The translations under genes were made by a program, and so were the position numbers. The notes beneath the pieces were generated by a model. The model was not told where the DNA came from and did not search any database. It was given only the letters and a program-made list of their open reading frames with translations. A stretch of DNA of 64,000 nucleotides from Chitinophaga sp. HK235 (GTDB lineage Bacteria; Bacteroidota; Bacteroidia; Chitinophagales; Chitinophagaceae), in assembly GCF_018255755.1 (NCBI RefSeq), contig NZ_CP073766.1, positions 7,500,501 to 7,564,500 of the forward strand, given 5' to 3'. Position 1 is the first letter of the stretch, and every line of letters starts with the position of its first letter. Of this stretch, positions 16,821 to 26,242 are shown in pieces.

Positions 16821-17717
16821 TTAGCGGGCCAGGAATGTATCTACTTGTTCAATCAACCATTTAGGCTGATCATACATGATAAAATGTTTGGAGACATCGT
16901 TCATGGCGATAACAGTCTGTGGCGCCTGCTGGTATTGCTGTTGGTAGATTCCCAGGACCGCCTCGCGGGTAACGCCGTAGTCTTTAAAACCGGCCCAGTC
17001 GGCCAGTACCAGGATGGGGCACTGGATTTTGCGGATCTCCTGGCGTAGGTCGGAGGTACATAGTTCATACATCACCTGGCCCTGGGTAGGGGAATCAGAG
17101 CTGGCGGCCATGGATATCACTTTTTGAATGTTGATACTGTCTGTGATCATGGAGGCGAGTGTCGTGATCTGTTGTTTGCGGACCTGTTCAGGTGTGAGGG
17201 TAGACATCATTTGTTTCATACCCAATGCCATCGGCCGGGCACTATCGGCTGTGGCTTTGGGTCCCATCCAAAAGACCGGCAGAAAAGGAACTCCACTGAC
17301 GCTTACCAGTTTGCCGGGTAAGTTGGGGTAAAGAATACCAAACTGCAGCGCCAGCCATCCTCCCAAACTGTGACCGATGATAACTGGTTTGTCCAGTTTG
17401 TTGTCCCGTATAAAACCGGCCAGTTCATGTGCCACCGTTTGAAGAATGCTGTCAGACTGTATAGGAGGCTGGCCTGCGAAGCCTGGTAACGTCAGTTCAT
17501 AACAAGTGTAGTTATTACGGTAATGAGCTATTATTTCGTCCCAGACAGCACCGGAAGAATACAATCCATGTATGAAAATAACCGGTTTACCGTGTCCTTC
17601 TTTTTTGACAGCAAAAGAATAAGGCTGGCCGGCAAAAATGTCCTGCTGGGAAATGGCCATGTAAAGGCAGACCATTATCATGATACGTATAGGAACGAAT
17701 TTGAAAAACGCAGTCAT
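16821..17717 (-). CDS. Secreted alpha/beta hydrolase
   Basis: 298 residues from the ATG at 17717, which begins the signal peptide (MTAFFKFVPIRIMIMVCLYM); a longer start at 17753 adds 12 residues. Alpha/beta-hydrolase marks: oxyanion strand PVIFIHGLYSSG, nucleophile elbow GHSLGG, late acidic strand ILVLADWAGF, and SKHFIM with the likely catalytic His near the C-terminus. Substrate unknown (esterase or lipase-like). The gene is 52 bp upstream of the kinase, and a shared transcript is possible. Confidence 0.8.
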   Translation of the reverse strand: MTAFFKFVPIRIMIMVCLYMAISQQDIFAGQPYSFAVKKEGHGKPVIFIHGLYSSGAVWDEIIAHYRNNYTCYELTLPGFAGQPPIQSDSILQTVAHELAGFIRDNKLDKPVIIGHSLGGWLALQFGILYPNLPGKLVSVSGVPFLPVFWMGPKATADSARPMALGMKQMMSTLTPEQVRKQQITTLASMITDSINIQKVISMAASSDSPTQGQVMYELCTSDLRQEIRKIQCPILVLADWAGFKDYGVTREAVLGIYQQQYQQAPQTVIAMNDVSKHFIMYDQPKWLIEQVDTFLAR

Positions 17718-17856
17718 ATAGAAATGATTTAGTGTGATAGGATGCTGGAACAAAGAGACAAATTAACGGAGGAGATGGAAAATTATTTTGACGAGAAGCG
17801 GGTTATAGATGATGAAATAACTGTTGAGTTCATTTTGGATATAAAGTTTAATTATA

Positions 17857-17878
17857 TTGCTGGCACAAATGCCAACAA
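17857..17878. repeat. Imperfect 22-bp dyad upstream of the first S74-tail gene
   Basis: TTGCTGGCA-CAAA-TGCCAACAA: 9-bp arms with one mismatch, in the spacer before the ATG at 17943 and downstream of the divergent hydrolase start. It could be an operator or a small hairpin. Confidence 0.35.
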
Positions 17879-17942
17879 TACTGTAACCGTAGTTTTTAAG
17901 GCTGTTTGTGCCCGTAGCAAATTTTCTAAACCCGAAATATCT

Positions 17943-19019
17943 ATGAAATATTTTTATCAAACGCTATTATGCTTGTTTTTGTTTGTTATCGTTTCACCTG
18001 CATGGGGACAGTCAAAGGGTTCTTTTACAGTTAAAGGGGATCTTGACAAGTATTACCCGGTTGCATGGAAAGACGAAGGCTGGAATAATAACACCGCCTC
18101 AGAGCTGGAAATAGGGCGTTCATCTGTACATGTAGATGGTGACTGGAGAGGTTCGGTGATTGCGAAGTTTCGTTATCATGTCACTGCCTGGGGAAACAGA
18201 TCATCATTTATTGAAGCGGATATCCATCAGGATGGTTTGTCAAACCCTGATTTTATTGCAGGCTGGAGAGATGTATCCGGCGCCAATCCCAGCTATGCTA
18301 TTGTTATCTGGTTGAGGGGAAATACCACTTATTTTTATACATCGCGTTATACGATAGCACCTCCCGATGTATACGATGGTGTAGCCAATAGTTTGCCTTT
18401 AGTGCTCACAGGTGAGCCTCCCCATACGTTTAAAACTACCGTGGATGATTATGTGAACAAACAGGGTAAATCGATGGGGGCATTGTATCTAAACGGAGCC
18501 ACTAACTGGACCAATCAAAACTGGCAAAAGGCTCTCAGGTTTCCAAAAGGAAATGCATTGGAGATGGATGGAGGAACAACCAAATACGGTATGGGTGCGA
18601 GCACCGACAATATATTTTACTTTTTCTCTACAAATGGTGAAGATGCCAGCCCTGCTCCAATCTACAGAATGATCATAAACTACAATGGAGAGTTTGGTAT
18701 AGGAACAATGCCTGTAGCCGGTTTTAAAATGGTGGTAGATGGTTCGCTGGGTGCCAGAAGAATAAAGGTGGCACAAGGTAATTGGGCCGATTTTGTTTTT
18801 CATGATGATTATAAATTGCCTTCTTTACAGGATGTAGAAACCTTTATCAAAAACAACAAACATCTGCCTGATATCCCTTCTGAAAAAGAAGTAACCGAAA
18901 AAGGGCTGGACGTAGGTGAAATGAATAAACTGCTGCTGCAGAAAATAGAAGAGATGACCCTGCATATGATCAAAATGGAAAAAAGAATTCAGGAGCTGGA
19001 AAGCAAGCAGGCAAAGTAA
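17943..19019 (+). CDS. Secreted protein with S74-like coiled-coil tail
   Basis: 358 residues: signal peptide (MKYFYQTLLCLFLFVIV... WGQ), a beta-rich body starting GSFTVKGDLDKYYPV, then a C-terminal tail of the kind common in Bacteroidota cell-surface proteins (LPSLQDVETFIKNNKHLPDI, DVGEMNKLLLQKIEEM) and a coiled coil to the end. Similar tails resemble peptidase S74 intramolecular-chaperone regions of tail fibres, but no catalytic Ser/Lys dyad could be assigned. A clear paralogue lies at 22822-23760. The frame is open back to 17742, but the signal peptide fixes the start at 17943. Confidence 0.75.
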   Translation: MKYFYQTLLCLFLFVIVSPAWGQSKGSFTVKGDLDKYYPVAWKDEGWNNNTASELEIGRSSVHVDGDWRGSVIAKFRYHVTAWGNRSSFIEADIHQDGLSNPDFIAGWRDVSGANPSYAIVIWLRGNTTYFYTSRYTIAPPDVYDGVANSLPLVLTGEPPHTFKTTVDDYVNKQGKSMGALYLNGATNWTNQNWQKALRFPKGNALEMDGGTTKYGMGASTDNIFYFFSTNGEDASPAPIYRMIINYNGEFGIGTMPVAGFKMVVDGSLGARRIKVAQGNWADFVFHDDYKLPSLQDVETFIKNNKHLPDIPSEKEVTEKGLDVGEMNKLLLQKIEEMTLHMIKMEKRIQELESKQAK

Positions 19020-19033
19020 GCCCGTTTGATCCA

Positions 19034-19063
19034 TTGGTGGTATGCTTTCGTCAATTAATATTG
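19034..19063 (+). promoter_or_regulatory. Candidate promoter of the LytS/LytTR pair
   Basis: TTG at 19034-19036, a 19-bp spacer, then TAATATTG (19056-19063), one mismatch from TAnnTTTG. The spacing is ideal for the Bacteroidota primary sigma factor. The ATG follows 36 bp later. Confidence 0.45.
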
Positions 19064-19099
19064 TTATTTTAAGGGGGGCATAATACCTTGCTGCTGTTT

Positions 19100-20128
19100 A
19101 TGCGATCGTTTCTTACAAAATACAAAGGGGTACATATCCTCTTCTGGGCTGCTAACCTGGCTTTCTGGTGTTATGCCACCTGTACGACCTATCATGTGCC
19201 GATATGGGAAGGGCTCCGGAATAACGGACTATGGCTGCTTTTGCAGGCGGTGCTCGTGTATGCCATCATATACTGGCTGATGCCCCGTTATTTCTACCAG
19301 AAAAAGTACCGGAAGTTTGCATTTGCAGCCGCAGGCCTGTTGGTGGGTATCTCTCTGTTGATTGCCTGGGTGACGGTCTCCCTGGTCAAGGGAGACCATC
19401 CCGACGCGAAGATGAGTAGCATACTTTATTTCTCCCTGTATATCGGGATGACCAATCTTTACGTCGCTTTTGTATTTATTGCCGCCAAGGCGATCAAGGA
19501 CAAACTGACGGCAGACCGCCGTAACCGGGAAGCGGAGAAGGAGCGTACCGAAAATGAGCTACGTTTTCTCCGCTCTCAGATGAACCCCCACTTTCTGTTT
19601 AATGCCATCAACAGTATTTATGTGCTGATCCGGAAAGACCAGGAAATGGCCGCGGGCACACTGGCTACCTTTGCGGATATGTTGCGTTACCAGTTGTACG
19701 AATGTAATACCGAAACCATCTCAATAGACAAGGAAGTGTGTTATCTCAACAGCTATGTGCAACTGGAGCAGCTGCGTAAGGGGAAGGCACTGCAGCTGGA
19801 CTATCATGTGGGGCCGGAAGTTAGGAATTTCAGGATAGCACCACTGATGCTGATTCCTTTTGTGGAAAATGCTTTTAAGTACGTTTCTACCTATACCACC
19901 CGGGAAAATAGTATCCGGCTGCATTTGAATTACCAAAACGATACATTCCTGCTGGAAGTGGAAAATACCATTGAGCCGGTTAGTAAGCCGGCCACCAATG
20001 GTGCCGGCGGAATCGGACTGGAAAACGTAAAACGCCGGCTGGATCTTATCTACAAAGGTGACTATAATTTACTGATCACACCAGGACCTTCTACTTATAA
20101 GGTGATGCTGTCTATAAAAATGTTATGA
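19100..20128 (+). CDS. LytS-type sensor histidine kinase
   Basis: 342 residues. Four to five hydrophobic segments in the first 140 residues form the membrane sensor, followed by a short coiled coil (RRNREAEKERTENELRF). The His_kinase domain has the phospho-acceptor in LRSQMNPHFLFNAINSIY (His at about 164), and the ATPase part contains PFVENAFKYV (N-box) and GIGLENVKRRL (G-box). ATG at 19100 was chosen over an upstream TTG at 19088. It overlaps the response regulator gene by 4 bp (ATGA), so the two form a two-component pair. The signal is unknown. Confidence 0.92.
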   Translation: MRSFLTKYKGVHILFWAANLAFWCYATCTTYHVPIWEGLRNNGLWLLLQAVLVYAIIYWLMPRYFYQKKYRKFAFAAAGLLVGISLLIAWVTVSLVKGDHPDAKMSSILYFSLYIGMTNLYVAFVFIAAKAIKDKLTADRRNREAEKERTENELRFLRSQMNPHFLFNAINSIYVLIRKDQEMAAGTLATFADMLRYQLYECNTETISIDKEVCYLNSYVQLEQLRKGKALQLDYHVGPEVRNFRIAPLMLIPFVENAFKYVSTYTTRENSIRLHLNYQNDTFLLEVENTIEPVSKPATNGAGGIGLENVKRRLDLIYKGDYNLLITPGPSTYKVMLSIKML

Positions 20129-20829
20129 ATCTACAGTGTATTATTGTTGATGATGAACCACTGGCCCGCGAAGGGCTGGAACTGCTGGTCAGGGAAACCG
20201 GTTTTCTCCGGCTGATAGCTCTCTGCGGCAATGCTATGGAGGCCTCTCAGATACTATCGCAGGAGAGAGTAGACCTGATGTTCCTGGACATCGAAATGCC
20301 CAGAGTAAGAGGTATTGACTTCCTGAAGGGATTAACCGTTCGTCCGGAAGTGATCATCACCACCGCATATCCTCATTTTGCGCTGGAAGGATTTGAGCTC
20401 AACGTGCTCGATTACCTTGTAAAGCCTATCACGCCGGAACGTTTCCTGCGGTCTGTGAACCGTGCCCGTGAGCTGATGGAGAGCAGACAGGCTTCTTCCC
20501 CTGCAGTGGATTTTTTCTTCATCAAATGCAACAACAGTTACGAGAAGATCAACTACGATGATATCCTTTATATAGAAGGCTCACAGAATTATGTGACCAT
20601 CAATACACGCCTGGGTAAATTTATGACGCTGGCCACCATGAAATCTGTAGAGGAGCAACTGCCTCCCGGCAGGTTTATGCGGATACAGAAATCATTTATT
20701 GTGGCCGTCAATAAAATTCAATCTCTTTCAGGTAACGAAGTCACCATCGGCACCTATAAAATTCCGGTCAGCAAAATTTATAAAGAAGAGCTGATGCAGC
20801 TGATCGACAAACATCTCATCAAAAGATAG
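20125..20829 (+). CDS. LytTR-family response regulator
   Basis: 234 residues. Receiver domain 1-120 with phospho-acceptor Asp55 (LMFLDIEMPR), the conserved DD pair at 9-10 and Lys in DYLVKPITPERF. C-terminal LytTR DNA-binding domain, about residues 130-230 (ILYIEGSQNYVTI, FMRIQKSFIVAVNKI). Translationally coupled to the LytS kinase. LytTR regulators of this group often control adjacent or envelope genes; no target site was found here. Confidence 0.93.
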   Translation: MNLQCIIVDDEPLAREGLELLVRETGFLRLIALCGNAMEASQILSQERVDLMFLDIEMPRVRGIDFLKGLTVRPEVIITTAYPHFALEGFELNVLDYLVKPITPERFLRSVNRARELMESRQASSPAVDFFFIKCNNSYEKINYDDILYIEGSQNYVTINTRLGKFMTLATMKSVEEQLPPGRFMRIQKSFIVAVNKIQSLSGNEVTIGTYKIPVSKIYKEELMQLIDKHLIKR

Positions 20830-20832
20830 TCA

Positions 20833-21744
20833 TCAGAATTTATCCTTGCGGAAAACCGGTGTCCACGTGTTTTTAGGCTCAAAGTGTTTCCACAGGTAGG
20901 CTGAAACTGCTCTGATCATCTCCACTGCTTCATTATCAGCATCCCAGCGCTGGTCTTTGATGTTTTTGGTGCCTACATAAAAAACATAATCTCCATGTGG
21001 TGCATTGACCAGTACCACTTCTGATCTGGATTCATCCACAGATCCTGTTTTTGCAGCCGCCTGTACATAGGGTGGAATCTGGGTGAGGGCCTGTTCATCA
21101 TAGTATCCTTTGGTCATCAGGCGGTACATTCTCTCACTGGCCGCACGGCTGATCACTTCTCCACGGAAAATTTTGGCCAGCAGGGTCGACATTTCACGGG
21201 GTGTGGTTTGGCCCCAGCCGTACATTTTACGGTTATCTTCCCTTCCGGGTGTACGGGAGTTGACACGGGTGTCTTTTAACCCATATTGTTCCAGCAGTTG
21301 ATTCACTGATGCGCCACCGCCCGCCAGTTGCTGGTTCCAGAGAGAAGTGGTATTATCGCTGTAAGCCATCATCAGGGCAGCCAGTACACTCACTTCCGTA
21401 ACAGCGCTGTCTTTAAAGAACTGCATCAGTCCTGAACCGCCATACCGGCTGGAGTCACGGTACACCATCGACTGATGGTATCCCAGCTCTCCCTTGTCTA
21501 TTTTATTGAATAAGCCCACCAGCAGTGGAATCTTTACGATACTGGCCGTCGGGAAAATCGTATCTCCGTTGATGGAAGCCCATTTGCCTGTCTGCAGATG
21601 CTGCACGTATATACCGGCAGTACCTTTGAAATTATCTGCGATTTGTTGTAATCCTTGCTGTAACCGGGCGTCAGGCTTCTTCTTCAGCTGGGCAAAGGTC
21701 ATAAAAGGTAACAACAGTAATACAAAGAGACTTGTTTTTTGCAT
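20833..21744 (-). CDS. Class A beta-lactamase-like serine hydrolase
   Basis: 303 residues with signal peptide (MQKTSLFVLLLLPFMTFAQ). All three penicillin-recognising motifs are present: S68-IV-K71 (PTASIVK), S129-D-N131 (AYSDNTT) and K232-T-G234 (AAKTGSVDE). A Glu at about 169 (PGREDN) could be the general base of the omega loop, though the usual ExxLN context is missing. It is therefore a periplasmic class A-fold enzyme, and activity on beta-lactams cannot be asserted. Convergent with the LytTR gene 3 bp away. Confidence 0.85.
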   Translation of the reverse strand: MQKTSLFVLLLLPFMTFAQLKKKPDARLQQGLQQIADNFKGTAGIYVQHLQTGKWASINGDTIFPTASIVKIPLLVGLFNKIDKGELGYHQSMVYRDSSRYGGSGLMQFFKDSAVTEVSVLAALMMAYSDNTTSLWNQQLAGGGASVNQLLEQYGLKDTRVNSRTPGREDNRKMYGWGQTTPREMSTLLAKIFRGEVISRAASERMYRLMTKGYYDEQALTQIPPYVQAAAKTGSVDESRSEVVLVNAPHGDYVFYVGTKNIKDQRWDADNEAVEMIRAVSAYLWKHFEPKNTWTPVFRKDKF

Positions 21745-21843
21745 AGGAAAAGATGATAATGTCTGGCCAAAAGATAAAAAGAAAAGCAGAGATATGCTAA
21801 CGTTGTCCCTGTAATTCCTGTTTGGACCGGCCTGACTGCCAGC

Positions 21844-22050
21844 ATGTCCCTGAAAAACTCACTACATTGTCTTCAATATACGCCCACTGATGATTATTTC
21901 ATAAAATATATCCGGGACAGTAAAGCGCTGAAGTTATCAGGTGACAAATATGCGTTGGCGTTAGACGATTATTATAACACAAGTGGTGAACATGTATTTA
22001 AAGATAGCCTGACATTGAATGAAAAAAAAGACACTGATAGTGTATATTAA
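21844..22050 (+). CDS. Small hypothetical protein
   Basis: 68 residues, no signal peptide, no recognised domain (KYIRDSKALKLSGDKYALALDDYYN). It lies 24 bp upstream of another unknown gene and may belong with it, or be the start of a once longer protein. Weakly supported as coding. Confidence 0.4.
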   Translation: MSLKNSLHCLQYTPTDDYFIKYIRDSKALKLSGDKYALALDDYYNTSGEHVFKDSLTLNEKKDTDSVY

Positions 22051-22074
22051 ACTGGCAGTAAAACTGAAGGAAAG

Positions 22075-22632
22075 ATGAAATTTTTATATACCGCACGGGC
22101 AAAATATGGTCCGCTTAATGATGAAAATTATACCTGGCAAAGATACATCCAATGGCGCAGCGCCCCCCAGCTGCAAGAGCTGGTTTCGCTGGATACTGGA
22201 TTAAACGACATATTGATAGATCGAAGCAGGGATGAGGATGCATACTGGAAATATCTGTTGACAGATGATTGTCATATCATAGATTTTTTTACATCACAGG
22301 CTTATGTCATGGAATATATGGCCGGGGTTGGGGACTTTAACATGCTGGTGATAGTAATCGAGCCTTCAGAAAACTGTGCTTGGGTACAACCGGATGGCTA
22401 TGATTTTCTGGGCTATGAACTGCTGGATCAATATTATGATACCAGTGCCCTGACTAATTGTGGTGGCTTTGATGAAACGTTCCTGCCCGCTGAACTGAAT
22501 AGTGTTGGTTTAATTGATGACTACCATAAAGCGTACGACATCCGTCAACGGCTGCTGGAAAACAACCCGTATGAAGATCATGCAGATACCAATGTTATTG
22601 CGGTATGGCGCCATCAAACCATTGGTAGATAA
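22075..22632 (+). CDS. Hypothetical cytoplasmic protein
   Basis: 185 residues, acidic and aromatic-rich, no membrane segment (YTWQRYIQWRSAPQLQELVS, PDGYDFLGYELLDQYYD). No family recognised; the composition resembles stand-alone immunity-type proteins, but this is only an impression. The 190 bp between it and the next gene hold nothing clear. Confidence 0.6.
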   Translation: MKFLYTARAKYGPLNDENYTWQRYIQWRSAPQLQELVSLDTGLNDILIDRSRDEDAYWKYLLTDDCHIIDFFTSQAYVMEYMAGVGDFNMLVIVIEPSENCAWVQPDGYDFLGYELLDQYYDTSALTNCGGFDETFLPAELNSVGLIDDYHKAYDIRQRLLENNPYEDHADTNVIAVWRHQTIGR

Positions 22633-22821
22633 GATTAATGAAATAGAAATGATCCTACAGAACAAAAGGCTCCCATGGTTTTATTTATAAGCCAGAAAAG
22701 GGAAAGGCCATCGTGGAAAAAACAGTGTTGAAATTGTTAAAATGAAATCAGCTTTAAAAACTGGTATATTAGCGTTGAATGAAAATGTATTACTTAGAAA
22801 GATAGTATTAAACCTATATCA

Positions 22822-23760
22822 ATGAAAAAAATCTTTACTGTTGCTTTTGTTATCTTGACCTCCCTCATCGTTCCCCATTACTCTCAGGCGCAATCCAGTT
22901 TCGGCTTTGTTGTGGGAGGGGACCTGGATAAGTTTTACCCGGTTACCTTTTCAGATCCGAATTTCTGGGGGCCGGATCGTGCCACGGAATTTGAAATAGG
23001 TCGTCAGATTCATGATGACAGTCAGTGGCGTGGTAGTCTCATTGCAAGATTCCGGTATCATATCAATGGCTGGGGTGCCGGTGCTCATTTTATAGATGTA
23101 GATATGAACCAGGGTTATAACGGCATTAACGATAATAAATTTATTGCAGGATGGGAAGATGTTACCTATACCAACAATGCTGGTTGTATTGTGGTATGGC
23201 TGCGTGGTGGGAATACCAGTTATCAGTTTAAATCCGACGCTACGGTGACAGTTACAAAATATGATTCGCCTGATTTACTTCCCTACAAACCTGATAACCA
23301 TACACCTATAACCTATAAAACAGCAGTGGAAGATTATACTCAAATGGCGGCCAGTATCACCAGCCGGAATCTCTATAACATGAGCCCATATACGCACTTT
23401 TTCAACAGTGCAGTGGCCATCAATACGCCTGATGCAAAAGGTTATCGTTTGGCCGTTAACGGAGATGCCATCTTCACAAAAGTGAAGGTGAAGCAGCTGG
23501 GGAACTGGCCGGACTATGTTTTTAAAACAGGGTATGCACTACCATCTTTGCAGACTTTAGCGCAGTTCATCAAAGAAAACCAGCGCCTCCCCGGAATTCC
23601 TTCTGCTGAAGAAATCAAAAAAGATGCTCAGGACCTGGGTGAGATACAACGTCTTCAGATGCAAAAAATCGAAGAACTAACGCTTTACATCATTGAGTTA
23701 AACAAAAAGCTGGAAGCCCAGGCACAGAGAATAGAACAGCTGGAATCCGGGAAAAAATAA
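22822..23760 (+). CDS. Secreted protein with S74-like coiled-coil tail, paralogue
   Basis: 312 residues with signal peptide (MKKIFTVAFVILTSLIVPHY...QAQ). It shares the N-terminal body of the protein at 17943-19019 (GDLDKFYPV versus GDLDKYYPV; WRGSLIARFRYH versus WRGSVIAKFRYH; FIAGWEDV versus FIAGWRDV) and the same tail (LPSLQTLAQFIKENQRLPGI, QKIEELTLYIIELNKKLE). It is about 45 residues shorter in the middle. Surface or secreted structural role inferred only. Confidence 0.75.
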   Translation: MKKIFTVAFVILTSLIVPHYSQAQSSFGFVVGGDLDKFYPVTFSDPNFWGPDRATEFEIGRQIHDDSQWRGSLIARFRYHINGWGAGAHFIDVDMNQGYNGINDNKFIAGWEDVTYTNNAGCIVVWLRGGNTSYQFKSDATVTVTKYDSPDLLPYKPDNHTPITYKTAVEDYTQMAASITSRNLYNMSPYTHFFNSAVAINTPDAKGYRLAVNGDAIFTKVKVKQLGNWPDYVFKTGYALPSLQTLAQFIKENQRLPGIPSAEEIKKDAQDLGEIQRLQMQKIEELTLYIIELNKKLEAQAQRIEQLESGKK

Positions 23761-23785
23761 ATGTTGTTATTTTTTAAATTTGGCG

Positions 23786-25066
23786 ATGACGGAAAATGCT
23801 TATCTCAACAAGGAGATTATATCGGTATTTGACTACACCAATAACACGGGTGCAAAAGAATTCCTGCGTGGTTTGTTTGAAAGGAAAGGGGTATCCTATG
23901 ATGATATTATTTCAAGGCAGGCACTGCTGAGCACTTTTGTACAACATTGGGATATCCTTGAAGGATTCAGCTATCAGCGATATGATTTCGAAGAGGTCTA
24001 CGATTTTACGACGACACTGAAAAGCAGTTACGAAGAAGATAGTGTGGATTGGGTCAGTTTGATTTTTAACAGAGATAAACATAGAATCAGGTCACGTTGT
24101 TCGCAGGCTGTTGTGTTTCTTGATAAATTGTATACATCTTATTTTCAACGGATCAATAGTGTAGTATTTCCACTACCATTTCAGTTGTACCCTGATAAAA
24201 TTATTTCCTTTATTAAGGCCCTGAAAATTGAGCCGTTGGCAGACAATATTAAAAAAGGCACTGGTTTATCTTTAACCGATATCCCCGGCTTTTTGAAGCG
24301 GATGCTGAAAGCAGACAAAAGCGGGGAGCTGGCTGCCTTCTGGCAATCATTGTTTGTGTTTGAAGCTTTTTGGTCGGTAGCCAAAGGGATTAAAATCCGG
24401 AGTTTTGTTTTCCCTGTGATGACAGCAGATCGTTTGCTGCTGGAGAATTTTTATCATCCCATGATCAAGAACCCTGTTGCCAACGACTTTAGCATCTTTA
24501 ATAATGTGATGTTGCTGACAGGTCCTAATATGGCAGGTAAATCCACCGTTCTTAAATCCATCAGTATTTGTGTATTGCTGGCGCATCTGGGATTTGCCGT
24601 GCCGGCAAACAGATGCGAGGTCCCGTTTTATGATGACTTCCTTATTTCCATTAACGTAACCGACGATATTAAAAGTGGATACAGCCACTTTATGCAGGAG
24701 ATTGTTAACCTGAAAGAGATTCTGCAAAAAGCTGTAAATGGAAAAAAGTGTTTTGCTGTGTTTGATGAGATGTTTTGTGGTACCAATATAGATGATGCCA
24801 TTGATATTACCTGTTCTACTGTCAAAGGAATGGGGCATTTAAAAGGATCGTTGTTTATTATTTCCACCCATTTATATCAGCTCAACAACCTGTTGCCGGA
24901 AGGCAGCTTTGAAGCCTGGCAGCTGGAAGCGATGGTGGAAGAGGGAATGCCCAGGCATACCTATGTACTGAAAAAAGGATGGTCTCAGCTGAAATTCGGA
25001 AAATTGTTGTTTGAGAAAGAAGGTTTGAATAAATTACTGAAGGCAGGTGAACAGGCAAACAATTAA
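23786..25066 (+). CDS. MutS-family ATPase (MutS-related, not canonical MutS)
   Basis: 426 residues from the ATG at 23786. It has a helical core-like region followed by a MutS ATPase domain with Walker A LLTGPNMAGKSTVLKS (about residue 250), SGYSHFMQEIVNLKEIL, Walker B-like CFAVFDEMFCGTN, and the STH motif in IISTHLYQLNNL. It lacks the mismatch-recognition and connector domains of MutS and the Smr domain of MutS2. Short MutS-like proteins of this kind are widespread in Bacteroidota with unknown roles, probably on branched or mismatched DNA. Confidence 0.85.
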   Translation: MTENAYLNKEIISVFDYTNNTGAKEFLRGLFERKGVSYDDIISRQALLSTFVQHWDILEGFSYQRYDFEEVYDFTTTLKSSYEEDSVDWVSLIFNRDKHRIRSRCSQAVVFLDKLYTSYFQRINSVVFPLPFQLYPDKIISFIKALKIEPLADNIKKGTGLSLTDIPGFLKRMLKADKSGELAAFWQSLFVFEAFWSVAKGIKIRSFVFPVMTADRLLLENFYHPMIKNPVANDFSIFNNVMLLTGPNMAGKSTVLKSISICVLLAHLGFAVPANRCEVPFYDDFLISINVTDDIKSGYSHFMQEIVNLKEILQKAVNGKKCFAVFDEMFCGTNIDDAIDITCSTVKGMGHLKGSLFIISTHLYQLNNLLPEGSFEAWQLEAMVEEGMPRHTYVLKKGWSQLKFGKLLFEKEGLNKLLKAGEQANN

Positions 25067-25098
25067 CCGGTATCTGGAAATCATCTAAATAGCAGATC

Positions 25099-25875
25099 AT
25101 GTTAAAAGAGATCATCGTCAGGGGGGTATCACTCAAAGTAAAATACAAGGAGGAAGCAGCGAAGAGGCCAACGATCGTTTTTTTGCACGATTCGCTGGGG
25201 TGTATTGATTTGTGGCGTGATTTTCCGGAAAAACTGGGAAAAGAAATCCATTGCAACATACTGGTCTATGACCGGCAGGGATATGGACAATCAGACCCAT
25301 TCACAGACCTGCCCAGAAATAATGATTACCTCGAAAAGGAAGCTGATGTTTTGCATGAGCTGATCCAACAGACCGGTATTCAGCAGGCGATTTTATTTGG
25401 TCATAGTGATGGTGCTTCCATCGCGCTGATAGCAGCTGCCAAATATCCGGCTGCTATCATAGGGGTGATTACGGAAGGTGCTCATATTTTTGTGGAGGAT
25501 ATTACGCTTAAAGGCATCAGGGATGCTGTAGTAGCTTATCGCACTACCAACCTGAAGGAAAAACTGTCCCGGTATCACGGTGCCAAAACGGACGTTGTAT
25601 TTGCAGCCTGGGCGGATACCTGGCTCTCCAAAACATTTAAATCCTGGAATATAGAAAATTTTCTCCCGCAGATCACCTGCCCGGTATTGGTGATTCAGGG
25701 TGAACACGATGAGTTTGGAAGCATAAAACAGGTTACAGGAATTATTAATCAGGTGTTAGGAAAATCTACTCAACTAATCATGTCTTCTGTTGGACATACA
25801 CCACATAAAGATGCTGTAAATGAAGTTCTGTACCATGTTACAGCGTTTGTAAAAAACGTATATACTATACCGTAG
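25099..25875 (+). CDS. Cytoplasmic alpha/beta hydrolase
   Basis: 258 residues, no signal peptide. Catalytic elements: IVFLHDSLGC near the oxyanion hole, Ser103 in LFGHSDGASIAL, acidic residue in VIQGEHDEFG (about 208), and His in SVGHTPHKD (about 235). Similar enzymes act on esters or lactones; substrate unknown. It is 32 bp after the MutS-family gene and probably shares its transcript. Confidence 0.82.
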   Translation: MLKEIIVRGVSLKVKYKEEAAKRPTIVFLHDSLGCIDLWRDFPEKLGKEIHCNILVYDRQGYGQSDPFTDLPRNNDYLEKEADVLHELIQQTGIQQAILFGHSDGASIALIAAAKYPAAIIGVITEGAHIFVEDITLKGIRDAVVAYRTTNLKEKLSRYHGAKTDVVFAAWADTWLSKTFKSWNIENFLPQITCPVLVIQGEHDEFGSIKQVTGIINQVLGKSTQLIMSSVGHTPHKDAVNEVLYHVTAFVKNVYTIP

Positions 25876-26242
25876 TTTTAATATCTCATCGATTTTTTCG
25901 TAAAAAAAATATATTAATTCAATTGGTTCGTATATTTTTTTTCTATTCTTTTGTTTTTGCAGAGGTGTGATCATCTGAAAATAATTTTAACCCATCTGTT
26001 AAAAAAGTGTGTTAATGTTTTTTCAGTGAGAAATTGCCCATGAAGCCTTAGTCAGCAATTAATACATTTTTGGAGTGGTCCGGAAAAACTGTCGCTGAAA
26101 GCTAACAGAGGTGTAATGAAAGCTATGACCCTGTCAGGTATCTTGTTATCCCGTTTTAGTACTATTTACCTGGTAGCATTTGTATTGTAAAATATTTTTA
26201 AAAATAAAGATCAGTTACGGCTGATCATGTTTTCCCTTGCCT
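25876..26242 (+). other. AT-rich leader region before the RHS genes
   Basis: About 370 bp without a gene. The first part holds an A/T-only hairpin (ATTTTTTCGTAAAAAAAT near 25893) that could end the hydrolase transcript. The rest must contain the RHS promoter; TAGCATTTG near 26174 is close to the -7 consensus but has an extra base, and no convincing -33 box accompanies it. Confidence 0.35.

Noticed and set aside
20833..21744. Claim of a true beta-lactam resistance enzyme
   Set aside because: The active-site motifs are present but the omega-loop context is not the usual one, so activity on antibiotics cannot be read from the sequence.
23786..25066. Canonical MutS or MutS2 mismatch-repair protein
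   Set aside because: Only the ATPase and part of the core are present; no mismatch-binding domain and no Smr domain.
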